From the NCBI GenBank assembly GCA_964548655.1, contig CAZJQT010000003.1, positions 1 through 58,717 on the forward strand: a stretch of 58,717 nucleotides of DNA, given 5' to 3'. The position numbers and the translations under genes were made by a program. The stretch comes from CAZJQT01 sp964548655 (GTDB lineage Bacteria; Patescibacteriota; Saccharimonadia; Saccharimonadales; CAZJQT01). The notes below the pieces were generated by a model. The model worked only from the letters and a program-made list of their open reading frames with translations, was not told the origin of the DNA and ran no database searches. This document shows positions 58,668 through 58,717 of this stretch, piece by piece. Position 1 is the stretch's first letter. Each line of letters opens with the position of its first letter.

Positions 58668-58717
58668 AAGTGAATTACAAGCTATAGAACCTGCAACGAT
58701 AAATCAAAGTGCTTTTG
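58657..58717 (+). CDS. Partial gene, 5' end only
   Basis: An ATG at 58657 with GAGG seven bases upstream opens a frame that runs to the window edge (MTLKSELQAIEPATINQSAF). It overlaps the end of the preceding gene by 11 nt and so belongs to the riboswitch-controlled operon. Too short to identify. Confidence 0.55.
   Translation, partial: MTLKSELQAIEPATINQSAF

Noticed and set aside
1..58717. CRISPR array, insertion sequence, prophage or rRNA operon
   Set aside because: No spaced direct repeats, transposase, phage structural genes or rRNA sequence were seen on either strand.
1..58717. Recoded UGA (Gly) as in Absconditabacteria/Gracilibacteria
   Set aside because: Several well-recognised genes (for example the MurF-like gene at 12376 and apbE at 47313) end at TGA in their expected place, and no family protein has internal TGA.

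Overview
The window looks like a piece of a Patescibacteria (CPR) chromosome, most probably a Saccharibacteria (TM7) relative with an aerobic respiratory branch. This rests on its gene content: complete cyoABCDE, a type-2 NADH dehydrogenase and an FAD-linked oxidase in an otherwise small-genome setting, many lineage-specific proteins of unknown function, very short intergenic distances, and encoded CCA ends on the tRNAs. TGA is used as a stop, so this is not one of the code-25 groups. The assignment is inference; no 16S gene is present.

Layout. 1-10.1 kb: tRNA-Phe (partial), Gly, Cys and Leu genes, small unknown proteins, an HNH nuclease, lemA-htpX, NAD+-dependent DNA ligase, a strongly structured non-coding stretch and tRNA-Ala. 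10.1-17 kb: an envelope cluster (MurF-like ligase, alpha/beta hydrolase, DegT-like aminotransferase, FemAB-like transferase, ferritin-like protein, polysaccharide deacetylase). 17-27.4 kb: information processing (LeuRS with two inserted Nudix domains, bL32, NusB, Nudix hydrolase, RNase III, bS16, KhpA, TrmD). 28-39 kb: oxygen chemistry (Ni-SOD and its maturation peptidase, NDH-2, FAD-linked oxidase, DoxX-like protein, cytochrome bo3 oxidase, polyprenyl synthase). 39.5-46 kb: a candidate small RNA, a two-component pair, unknown proteins and a Crp/Fnr regulator. 46-49 kb: an extracytoplasmic flavin system (FMN-binding protein, ApbE, NqrB/RnfD-reductase fusion). 49.5-58.7 kb: DEAD-box helicase, ATP-grasp ligase, TypA, small proteins, tRNA-Gln, a large surface protein, a promoter with two CRP-type sites, a PAP2 phosphatase and a SAM-type riboswitch.

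How it works together. NDH-2 and the FAD-linked oxidase can feed a quinone pool that the bo3 oxidase drains to oxygen; Ni-SOD handles superoxide; the flavin cluster offers a second electron route across the membrane. No quinone-head or heme biosynthesis genes are visible here, so those cofactors may be scavenged.

The most unusual points are: LeuRS carrying two Nudix domains; a cyoE that appears to start at AUA overlapping the cyoD stop; many monocistronic genes whose -10 element lies 6-9 nt before the start codon (leaderless or nearly so) while internal operon genes have Shine-Dalgarno sites; swapped tertiary-pair bases in the elbow of tRNA-Gly and tRNA-Cys; a LigA without its zinc-finger cysteines; and several regulatory RNA or DNA elements (SAM-type riboswitch with an SD-sequestering hairpin, tandem CRP-type sites at -41.5 and -64.5, a self-contained small-RNA locus).
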